This document shows, piece by piece, positions 20,472 through 30,412 of a stretch of 64,000 nucleotides of DNA. Source of the DNA: Maratus speciosus (lineage: Eukaryota > Arthropoda > Arachnida > Araneae > Salticidae). A model generated the notes under the pieces. The model did no database searches. It had not been told where the DNA came from and saw only the letters and a program-made list of their open reading frames with translations. The stretch covers positions 189,685,556 through 189,749,555 of the forward strand of contig OZ010792.1 of NCBI GenBank assembly GCA_963932465.1, given 5' to 3'. The position numbers were made by a program, and so were the translations under genes. How positions within the stretch are numbered: position 1 is the first letter of the stretch; each line of letters starts with the position of its first letter.

Positions 20472-20726
20472 ACAATTTAAGAGCTCTGAAATAGTAAATG
20501 GGATATTATATTCATAAGAGTGGCGAGAGTTAAAACTGATGCTGATAGTTTACATTTGTCTTTTACATGATAAAAAAGATTCCGGTTATGAGTCGGAGCT
20601 AGAATTAGATGCAAGTGTATTTGCTATTGTTTCAGCAATATTTTTGGGTGAAGCTATTGTTTGTCGATTGTGATTGAGGATTGAGATTTGGTTTTCTGAG
20701 TAAAGTCCCATACAATTTTTCACTTT

Positions 20727-21788
20727 TTAACAGAGATCTTTACTTGATGTATTAGAGTTTATGTTGTAAATGTACTGCATCCAGGATTCACGTTGGCTTT
20801 TACGTCGCACTCTTCTAGCATCAGCCTTTGCTTTTTTGTAAGCAATATAATTAGTATTAGTCGGGTAGCATCGGAAAATGCCCCAAGCCTTCTGTTGAAT
20901 TTTTTTCGTCCTTTTGCATTCATCATTCCACCAAGGTTTCCTGTGTCGCGGTGTAGAAAGTGATTTAGGAATGCTAATATCTGCAGCATTGATAATACAC
21001 TGTGTGATATTATCAAGCGCATCTTCAATATCACCTTCTATCATATCGCTTGTAATTTTAGCCAGATCTGTAAAAGTTGGCCAATTGGCTCTGTCATAGA
21101 TATAGCGTTTAAAATATTTATTAGAATCCCTGTCAGGAGTTGTCTGTGAAATAAATGTGGGAAAATGGTCAATGCCGTGCAGGTTATTGGAGACCCAAAA
21201 GTTCCAATACGGATAGATAGATGGAGAGCAGATAGTGAGATCTATGGCATGAAAGGTGCGTGACGGTTCATGAAAATACGTATGAACACCGTTATTAAGT
21301 AGGCATAAGCCATTGTCAGAAATTAATTTCTCTATTGTATCACCACGTTGATTAGTGTCAGAATTACCCCACAGTTGGCTATGAGCATTAAAATCCCCAA
21401 CAATGACGAAAGGAGTGGGGAGTTGGAGAAGGAGATCACCAAGTAGTGCTGACTGAATAATTTGGTGGGGTGGTAAATAAATAGTACAGATTGTAATGAG
21501 ACGTTTTGTATGCACACGGACGGCAACAGCTTGTAAGTTTATGTTTAATGAAATATGAGAATGAGGTAAACTGCGAGAAATGAAAAGAGCCATTCCACCA
21601 GTAGCTCTTTCATTGCCTGTAAAATCCCTTCTGTAGGTAGCATAGTTGCGTAATTTCGCTTTGCCAGTGGGTTTTAGATTGGTTTCCTGCAGAGCTAAAC
21701 ATAAAGGCTGATGGTCGGATAGAATATTACGGATTTCGTCAAGTTTATTGTGATAACCACGGCAGTTCCATGAGGTAATATTAGACAT
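20727..21788 (-). pseudogene. LINE ORF2, APE-type endonuclease domain
   Basis: The domain starts at the ATG at 21788 (MSNITSWNCRG; the open frame extends to 21869 but the conserved start is here). Ordered motifs of the exonuclease/endonuclease/phosphatase fold are SWNCRG, LALQETNL (catalytic Glu), TICTIYLPP, VIVGDFNAHSQLWG (Asp and Asn), AIDLTICSPS and GIDHFPTFIS (final Asp-His). All main catalytic residues are therefore present, so the nuclease itself looks intact. It nicks target DNA to prime reverse transcription. The frame stops near 20727, before the RT, so the rest of ORF2 is not translated from this copy. Confidence 0.9.
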
Positions 21789-22043
21789 GAATGATTTTTT
21801 TTTGTAATTTATCTGCGTTACTTTATCCGGAGATAGTAGACATACTATCTCCACCGTTAAATTCATCATCCGGTTCTGGGTGAAAAGCTACAGCATCATC
21901 TTCCTCCATTTTATCATTCTGTATTGATTGGGTTTTATTTTTGGATGTTTAACACTTTTTCCTTTTGTCTGTATGTTCAGATGACACAGTGGCTTTAATT
22001 GTTGGTAGGTTAAATTTTTCTGCATCAGATTTATGGGTTGGTT

Positions 22044-23304
22044 TCACAGATTTGTTTTAGTTGTATTTTGAGAACCTCTATTAGGGAGTGGAAGTTTAGA
22101 AATAAAAGATTGTGATGATTTTGAAGAAGCATTTGTAGATGATTTAGGAGGAACAGATTTTTGTGAATTAGGAGTAGCAGATTTAGGTGACTTAGGAGGA
22201 GCAGATTGCGTTGATCTATTTGTCTTACTAGAATTATTAGACAGGTCATTTTCTTTTTGATTAGGTTGGCAATTAGGTTTAGTTGGGAGTTCAGTTTGAG
22301 TTGCAATAGTTTTATAAGTTTTATGGACGGTTTTAGATAAAGCAGCAGCATATGATACACCAACTTTGGGCGTTCTGGATTCGACTATTTTTCTGGCTTC
22401 AGGGTATGGTATATTTTGTCTTGTGCGTATTGTCTGTATTTCTTTTTCTATTTTCCACATTTCACACGATTTAGCATAGGGTGGATGATCTTTTTTTGCA
22501 GCTGACACAACAAGTTGGAGCACTGCATTGCCCACTTTCGTGGCCAACTGCACTGCACAGACCACAGGTTTCTTTACCTCGGCATGATGTTTTTGAGTGC
22601 CCAAAGCGTTGACAGTTAAAGCAACGCACTGGGTTTGGGATGTACGGTCTGACAGAACATGATAAATAACCAGTTTTTATATATCTGGGTATGTTGGGAG
22701 TGTTAAAGATCAGAATAATATGCTTGGTAGGTATTTGTGCTTGGTTAGCTGGAATTTGTTCATCTTCGCGGTTGATTTTTATACGTCTAGCTGCTATGAC
22801 ATTTTGTTCCCTTAAGTTTTCCACTATTTCATCTTCGGTTACATGCAAGAGGTCAGATTCTGATATCACTCCGCGAGATGAGTTTAAGGTTCTATGTGGC
22901 GATATGATGACAGCAATGTTTGCAAAGTGAGTACACTTTTTAAAGTTTAATGCTTGTTGGTTATTGCTAACTTCACTTAGCAGTTCACCTGTACGGAGTT
23001 TTTTTATTGTTTTGGGTTCACCAACCAGTCCTTTGATAGATTTATTAATCAGAAAGGGCGATGTTTTAACAAAACTCCCTTCTTGGCGTTTGACGACAAA
23101 GAATCTTTCTTCAGTTTTACTTTCATGAGAGTTGGGATTGTTAGATTCCGTTGTGGAAACATAATCCTCGACTCTCTCACTCCATGATTCTTTTTTGCCT
23201 TGATTGACAGTAGCCTTTGAGCTAGAGCTCAATGTATCAATATTCTCTTTATTAGCTTGTGGGGCTTCCACATCGCATGTCTTATTGTCCGGTTTTGTAG
23301 CCAT
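22044..23304 (-). pseudogene. LINE ORF1, gag-like nucleic-acid-binding protein, frameshifted
   Basis: The first 277 codons start at ATG 23304. A charged N-terminus precedes an RRM-like/PRE_C2HC-type middle region, then zinc knuckles CFNCQRFGHSKTSC and CGLCSAVGHESGQC (both C-x2-C-x4-H-x4-C) and CCVSCKK. The frame is lost at an A7 homopolymer (T7 at 22491-22497 on the plus strand), one base too many for the sequence to continue into DHPPYAKSCEMWK, the usual third knuckle end of this family, which is read in the next frame to 22044. Beyond this lies a Lys/Ser/Pro-rich tail. ORF1 protein binds element RNA and helps assemble the ribonucleoprotein. Start choice follows the first ATG of the open frame. 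Confidence 0.85.
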
Positions 23305-24063
23305 ATTTGAGAGATTTTGTTAAAAACGCCAGGCATCGGGCCTGGTCACCGACCCTTCTTCTTACCGTTTCTTTAGGCGCAGGTCTCAAAACTATTTAGA
23401 ACAAACTTCCACGTTTTTCGAACGTTAGATTAAACTCGATAGCATCTCCAAATTCTAGTTCTTTCACAGTGGAACTCGGTAGTCGTAGGTAAGCCTTTAC
23501 AGCTCTGTCCAACCTACAACCTCCTTACGCCGAAAGGCACCAGTCGCCCAGTGGATTCCTAACCGCCGCCATACAAGTATGGCGTCCACCGATCACGGAA
23601 CCGGAATTCGGAAATGCCCTGCACTCTGGGACACGAGGTCAGAATAAAAAGGTAGAAACGAGGCGATGAGATTAAAAAACCTCAACACCCAGAGTGTCTC
23701 ACGTGAAAATAAAAAAAATCCACTATTGTGAAAAAGAAAAAGTAATGTGGGTGAGAACTTAGAAACAAGGTGTATTTTTTGTCTTTTTTCAATATTTTAA
23801 ACTTTTTCTTTCTTTTTTTTTAAACAAAAGAACATGAACAATGTTAGTAGAACAAATAACAATTTGAACAAAATGGTTAGTAAAAAACATGAACAAGAAC
23901 AAAGAGGGATAACAAACTGAAAAAGAAGATTAAAAAGTGTGAAACAAAGAAAAAAGGATAGACAACCAAAAAAAGAAGAAGACAGGAAAGGAGAGAGATC
24001 GCTCGGGAACCCGGGTTCGCGAAACCCGTAAATACCTGAAGAATGTATTCCCCTGGGGGACAC
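23305..24063 (-). other. LINE 5' UTR with probable internal promoter
   Basis: No ORF continues here on the minus strand except short ones. LINEs of this class usually start transcription at their first base through a promoter inside the 5' UTR; the intact 5' end next to the target duplication supports the boundary. GC content around 23330-23640 is higher than in the surroundings. I see no named promoter motif. Confidence 0.6.
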
Positions 24064-24552
24064 GAAATACGGAGGAAATGAAAACAAGCGTTTTATTGGC
24101 ATAACCATTACAGTAAGTTCTCAAATGTGCCACTAGCAACATCCTTACATACCTGGCAGCCTCTAGAAAGAGATTGGCGTACCCTTTCGAAGATTCCAGA
24201 TGTCTCATTTTGAGACACTAGTTGACTCTGATGAGGACCTCATTCAAGACTTTCAGTCGTTGCTGCAAATGTCTGTAAAACACTTAGAATCTGCGAAAAG
24301 ATATGCTAATCACTTGCTAGCCGCTGACAGTTGCACATTTGAATACTTACTGTAATTGTTATGTTAATAAACTCTAGTTTTCATTTTCTCTGCGTTTCTT
24401 GTTTTTCACCAAAACTTTTCATTTTCTCTGCATTTCTTGTTTTTCACCAAAACTTTTTATTTCCTTCTTCACATTACTATAGCAATTTATTTTCTTTATG
24501 TGTACTTTACTTTATTTCACAGATTGTCCCATGTTCGCAGAAACACCCTGTA

Positions 24553-25392
24553 TATCAACTCATTTTATTCTTGTGATTGATAAAGTAGCAAGGTTAAAAA
24601 TGTACCTTGAATAAAATAAGATTACGGGTTTTATCAGCCAGCAAAGTAATTCTTGGCATATCTCTAAAATCTCAATGAATAAATTATGCATGGTATTTGC
24701 CGTAAACTTCATACAATAATCTTTTCAAAAATGTTTTCCTTAATGAATGATTAGTTTATTAATACACATATGTATATATATAAATCAAGATTTGTTATTT
24801 GTTTATATATTTCATTTATTATTCATTTGTTAAATTATCGTTCTCCAAAGGATGCCTTTGCAAATAAACTTTTTTCTTTCATTTATAAGAAAAAGCATAA
24901 CATTCATAATATATTAAATTATATTTTGTATCAAGTTAAGATAAAAGGAAAACTATACGTTTCAAATTCATAAAAAACGAATAACATGAGCAATAGGAAT
25001 TTATGAAATCACAGAAGAAAATTGGTGGGGGAAAACAGAATTTTTACGACGTTGCATTCTTTTTTCTCGGTATTAAAACGTTTGTTCGGCATCCTTTTGT
25101 TTTGAATAGTTGCATTCATTTATCAGAGACTCATAAATAATAAATTTCAGATAAATCCTCTGTATTATTTAAATTTGTTTTTATTTTTCCCCTTTGTATG
25201 AATAACAATCATTTGTTTTCAATGAAATTGTTTCACATTTGTAATTTATTGAAAATAAAAATTTGTTTCTCTTTTAAATTTTCTTTTATTAATTTCAGAT
25301 ATTCTATTGCATTTTAAAAGATGTTAAATACTTTTTCATTATTTATGACAAAAGCTAAATTTTGGAAATCGCGAGACTGAACTTAAATATAT
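24553..25392. other. AT-rich intergenic DNA, no gene seen
   Basis: Short AT-rich ORFs only (for example 24770-24973) and A/T microsatellite-like TATATA near 24772. Nothing recognisable. Confidence 0.55.
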
Positions 25393-26846
25393 TAGGGTAA
25401 TTCCGGGATTTATGCCACACATTTTTTTGAACTTGTGTATAAAGTCCCATGGTGGACATAAAATAAAAAAAAATCATGCTGTGCCATTTAATGTTAAATA
25501 TACAACGCATGTAGTGCGACAAAAAAATTCAAAACAAATTATTAATATTTTTTAACAATTTTTTTCTAAAAATATACACTGCGGCTCGTCACCCGTACAT
25601 TCAGGCTGAGACGCCGCACTTGTGCGGTAGTTATGCCGCGCTTGTAATAAGAACAGAATGAAATTATAAATAAAAATATTTAAAAAAAAATATTCATATC
25701 TGGACTAAAATTACCTATGTAATAACAAAATGAAACTAAACGAGTACAATGAAACGTATTAGTAGATTCAAATTAATAATTATTGCCTACTTTCACTATT
25801 AAAATTATCGACTTATTTTTTTTTACATTATATTTTAATTGTTATTTCAGCAAAAACGTAACGTCAATGTATTAGAAAAGGGAAAAGAAAAAAAGTAAAA
25901 TTGTGTTTACATAATTTATTTGTTAACCCTTTCGGGACCGGTGGCTTTTACACAAATTTTATTTGGTTGGTACTACTTTTTTAAAAGAAGTTATCTTTAC
26001 TTAAATAATCATGAAAATGATCTAATTAAACAAAGCTAATATTATTTTTCTTTTTTACTGGTGTCAGAAACAAATTTTGTAAGCTCTTTATGAAGATGCT
26101 TATATGCACGTATGGCTCCGAATGGGTTAAGAGACCTGTTTTTTCCACTACAATCTACAGAAAAATTGTCGAAAAAGTACAGTCTTTATGTAACTACATT
26201 TAAACACATGATGCAACGAAGCCAATTACACCTCCTCTTTTCTGGAGTAGTTTGCAAAGAACGTCTGCATTACGCGTAATCCATTTTTTTTAATATTATC
26301 ATCTTGACTTGCATTTTTCTTGCCCTTCTTACTTTTTATTTTGCCCTTTTTCGCCTTTGGTTTTAGCAAACTTGATAACATGCCTAACATGGTTAGTCTG
26401 TGCAAAAAGAAAAGGAAAAGTTAATAACACTTAATCATCCCGTACAAAAGAAACTGCGGCATGTATCCCATTTTGCATGGTGCAGACGCCGGCCATCACA
26501 GTTGCCTACCATCGTTAAGGGGAATGGCGTAGCCATACACACAGTACTCTATAGGAACGCTACACTTAGTTTTGACTTCAAAATCATGCACGCATTTAGT
26601 AATTAGTGTATAAAAAGTATTTAAACATAACGCGTTTAAAAGTTCGGACAATGAAATCATGCAGTTATGTCAAATTAAGGATTGTACTTCTACAAGTAAA
26701 CATCGAAATGGGATTCACGCTATACACTGGTTAAAATAATCACGCGCACGTATACTGTGCATTTGACGACAATCTATCGATAATTACAAGAAATACAAGG
26801 GATGCGGCATCTATCCCATATGCGGCGATCTTCCGGAGTTACCCTA
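25393..26846. mobile_element. TIR element, TAGGGTAA ends, family unassigned
   Basis: TAGGGTAATTCCGGGATT at 25393 and the inverse of 26846 backward (TAGGGTAACTCCGGAAGA) form imperfect terminal inverted repeats of about 18 bp. Both ends carry GCGGCAT/ATGCCGC-like motifs further in (25615-25640 and 26795-26825). The 1454-bp interior has a Lys-rich patch (26300-26420) but no ORF with a transposase motif. I cannot see a clear target duplication, so the class is open. Confidence 0.55.
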
Positions 26847-27431
26847 TTTGAAATTACAAATGTAACTTAGTTCTAAAGATGTAATTTCATTTTAAATAAA
26901 TTTAATAACAAGATCATTTGTTTACATTTCATATTTGTTAAAGAAATTATTTTAACTATTTAGTAGTAATTCGTTCTAAAAAATTAACAAGACTGACTGT
27001 TAATGCCTTATCTGAAAATTTTTCAATACGAAATAACAAAGCTGGTTTTATAATAAAAAAATGTTTTCATTAAGGCTTAAAATATCTGCAACACCTTAAC
27101 TCGGTTGGTTTAAAAAAACTACTGATATTTTTTTAAAAAAAAGTATATAAATTCATGATTAGAGTAGATGGTTGTACTGAAAAGCCTATCAGAGAAGCCT
27201 GGCTAATGTTTAAATAGAGAATGTATAAATAGTTCGCTATAATGCTATTATTGTCAATTGGACATAGGGCTATTTTTAATTGTGTTAACTAATTATCCAA
27301 TTTTTTACAGCTTAGTTTTTATGTACTTTGTGTTTACTTAAATGCTTGTAGTTTGTTTTGAAACTACTGTGAGGAATTCAAGGAATTTAAGCAATTTGTG
27401 GAGAAGTTATTTTAATTATCTGATTATCTAC
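26847..27431. other. AT-rich intergenic DNA, no gene seen
   Basis: No ORF or repeat boundary recognised. Confidence 0.55.
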
Positions 27432-30412
27432 TTATATATAGACACAGCTTTGCTCGCGTAATAGTTGAAATATGCAGGACTACTTTTTACTAAAAGAACA
27501 CTTTTCGAAATAATTAAAAAATTAAAAATGAATCCACAGTTGGGCTACGCATCATTATAAAAGTTCAATAGACAGAAATAAGATTTTAATTAATAAGAAG
27601 AACTAAAACTTATTCCAATTAAATGATAATTTAGAAAGTATTTTGAGACTTTTATGCTCATTTCATACGCTTATTTCAGTATTCATTTGAATTTTTTAGA
27701 AACCATCTTAACACATTTACATCTTAAAATTAACCATCATGTCAAATTTCAAGCTTCTTGTCTAACAGTCTACCACCTCTCTTGTGTTAGGCACCAACAT
27801 AAAATGACGAAACTGAGTACAAATAGAATGCCTCGAAAAATGTTGAAAGAGAGACTGTCACCATTAATTTGCCAACATTAACCTTGAAATCGGTTGGTAT
27901 TTCCTAATATTCTATAGAACACGGAATTTAGAAGTTTTTAAAGGCTTTCTTGTTGTTTCTGCCAACCAGGTGGTAGTGACACCAGCATAAAATATAGCCC
28001 TTATAGGATCAGGGACTATCACTCTTGATTCGAAACCAATAACTTCTTCAATCGGTTTATTATTTCCTGAGATTCCATAGAAATGGATTTAGGATTCTTT
28101 TACAATGCTTTTCGCTCATTCCCTTTGCTTCACCCCTTTTTAATTTCGAATTTATTTTCGACTGCTCTTAGAGGACATTTATATTACATATGTAACTACC
28201 GTGCTATATTTCAAGTTTCTTGCCTCTTCAGTACCGCAGAAATAGTAATTTAGAAAGTTGTTTGTTCCTGCAACCTCGACATAAAATATACCTTATGTTT
28301 GAGCAGGTACTATCACCATCAATTTGCAACCATTATGTTTGAAATCGGTTTCATATTTCATACGATTGCATAAAAATTGTAATTTAAAACGCTTATAGAA
28401 CGCTTTTCACTCAGTTCAGCCTTTTAAATTAGGAATTTTCCTTCGACAATTTTTAGAAAGAATTTGCTTGTTTGAAGTAATTACCATTCCAAATTTAAAA
28501 TGTTAGACCCATCTCAGTAACACAAAAAACGCAATTTAGAACATTTTTTGTTCCTGTAACCCCCAGGTGGTAGTGACAACAACGTAAAATATAGGCTATG
28601 TTGGGGCAGTGTTGCCAGATTGGGGGCTTTTTTGCCCCCAGACTGTGGATTATCATCGCTTTTTTGAAATAGAGATATTCAGCCAATTTAAAAATAGATT
28701 AAAATTTCTGAAAAATAAGGCGAATTATACTATTTTTAAAAAAGTGGAGACAGTCAAATAATCTGAATTTAAAAAGTCCCCAATCTGGCAACACTGTGTT
28801 GGAGCGGGGACTGTCACCATCAATTTGAAACCATTACTTCTGAAATCGGTTTCCTGAGCTTGCGTAGAAATCGCTATTTGGAACGTTTTTAGAACGCTTT
28901 TCGTTCATTTTCACCCCTTTTAAATTTCAGATTTTTAAGGAAATCTTCTCTGAGAGTATTTACATCTCATAAGTAATTACCATGCCAAATTTCAAGTTGC
29001 TACCCCTTCAGGATCACAAAAATCACAATTTAGAACGTTTTTTAAAATGCAATCGCAAGGTGGTAGTGACGCCGACATGAAATAGATCCTATATTGGAGC
29101 AAGGACTGTCATCATCATTTCCAACCATTACTTTTGAAATCGGTTGGGTACTTTCTGAGATTGCGTAGAAGTAGCAATTTAGAACGTTTTTCGTCCATTT
29201 TCACCCCTTTTAAATTTCAAATTATTTAGGAAATGTTCTTAAAGATCAATTTTATCTTATAAGTAATTACTATGCCTAGTTTCAAGTTGCTAGCCCCTGC
29301 AGTATTACAAAAAACGCAATTTAGATCGTTTTTGGCTCATTTACCCCCCTTGTGGTAGTGGCACCGACATGAAATTCAGCCTATGTTGGAGCGAGGGCTA
29401 TCACCATCATTTCGACACCATTATTTCAAAAATCGGTTCGGTACTTCCTGAGATTGCGTAGTAATCGCAATTTAGAAAGTCTTTTAGAACACTTTTCATT
29501 CATTTTCACCCCTTTTAAATTTCGATTTTTTAGGAAATGTTTTTAGAGATCATCTGTATCTTATAAATAACTGCCCTGCGTAATTTTAGGATTCTAGGCC
29601 CTTCAGTAACACAAAAATCGCAATTTAGAAAGTTCTTTACTTCTGCAACACCTAGGTGGTAGTGACACTGACATGAAATAGACACTATGTTTTGCAAGGG
29701 CTGTCGTCATCAATTTCCAACCATTACTTTTGAAATAGCTTGGGTACTTTCTGATATTGCTTAGAAATTGCCATTTAGAACGTTTTTAGAACGCTTTTCG
29801 CGCATTTTCACCCCTTTTAAATTTTGAATTTTTTAAGAAATGTTCTTGGAGATCATTTATATATTATAAGTAACTACCATTCCAAATCCCATGTATTTTG
29901 GCCCTTCAGTAACACAAAAATCGCAATTTCGAACATTTTTTGCTCCTGCACCCCCTTTAGGGGTAGTGGCACAGACATAACATGTAGCCTATATTGGAAC
30001 AAGTGTTGCCACCATCATTTTGAGACCATTATTTTTTAAATCGGTTTGGTACTTTCTGAAATTGCTTAAAAATCGCATTTTAGAGCGTGTTTTGGAATTC
30101 TTTTCGCGCGTTTTCACCCCTTTTTTATTTCGATTTTTTTAAGAAATGTCCTTAGAGATCATTAGTATCTTATAAGTAACTACCATTCCAAATTTCATGT
30201 TTCTAGGCCCTTCAGTAACACAGAAATCGCATTTTTATATAGTTTTTTGCTCTTGCACTCCCTTTTGGTCAGTGGCACGGACATAAAGTATAGCCTATGT
30301 TCTAAGTTGGTCTAACACCATCATTTTGATACCATTACTTTTGGAATCGGCTCGGTAGTTCCAGAGCTTTCCTCCTACAAATAAGCAATTTTTACCTATT
30401 TATAATATTACT
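27432..30412 (+). mobile_element. Tandem-repeat element, ~295-bp units, copy 1
   Basis: The 5' module (CAGCTTTGCTCGCGTAATAG) is shared with the start of copy 2 at 30405. The body is a series of about nine degenerate ~295-bp units; each has GAAATCGGTT, CGCAATTTAGAACGTTTTT, TTTTCACCCCTTTTAAATTT, CTTATAAGTAACTACCAT and a GGTGGTAGTG...ACATAAAATATAG block. The last spacing values are 290, 306, 296 and 306 bp. The 3' module (CCTCCTACAAATAAGCAATT...) matches the end of copy 2. Divergent units and no long ORF suggest a non-autonomous element; a Helitron origin is possible but unproven. A 190-bp MITE lies inside. Confidence 0.65.
28607..28796. mobile_element. hAT-like MITE, 190 bp
   Basis: Ends CAGTGTTGCCAGATTGGGG and its inverse (19 bp, one or no mismatch) border a 190-bp AT-rich body. 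The flanks TGTTGGGG (28599-28606) and TGTTGGAG (28797-28804) match at 7 of 8 bases, as expected of an 8-bp hAT duplication. The surrounding ~295-bp repeat resumes exactly after the duplication. No ORF. Confidence 0.85.

Larger units (their letters stand above)
17795..24063 (-). mobile_element. I/Jockey-superfamily LINE, full length but inactivated
   Basis: This non-LTR retrotransposon is 6269 bp on the minus strand: 5' UTR (about 0.76 kb), gag-like ORF1, then ORF2 with APE endonuclease, RT and RNase H, and a 3' UTR that ends in short CCAA/CCAAA-type repeats at about 17795-17815. A perfect 9-bp direct repeat GAAATACGG flanks it (17786-17794 and 24064-24072). The joined flanks match the opposite terminal repeat of the host element, which gives the empty site. 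An RNase H after RT places it with I-like lineages of the I/Jockey superfamily; the exact clade is not settled from motifs alone. Frameshifts and stops in both ORFs make this copy dead. Confidence 0.9.
17672..24550. mobile_element. Inverted-repeat element with CAGGGTG ends, copy 2, holding a LINE
   Basis: CAGGGTGCTTCTACGATCG at 17672 is matched by the inverse of 24550 backward (CAGGGTGTTTCTGCGAACA), with further shared motifs GTAAAGTACACATAAAGAA and GAAAAACAAGAAAT, so each terminal repeat is at least 130 bp. TA occurs at 17670-17671 and 24551-24552. Without the LINE at 17795-24063 and its target duplication the element is about 600 bp and has no transposase. Its right part (24073-24370) has no recognised gene. 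The inner end of the right repeat carries a ~39-bp tandem duplication (about 24379-24456). Confidence 0.75.

Noticed and set aside
24361..24576. ORF with repeated FCVSCFSPKLFIF-type segments as a protein repeat
   Set aside because: It is the translation of a ~39-bp DNA duplication next to a terminal repeat.
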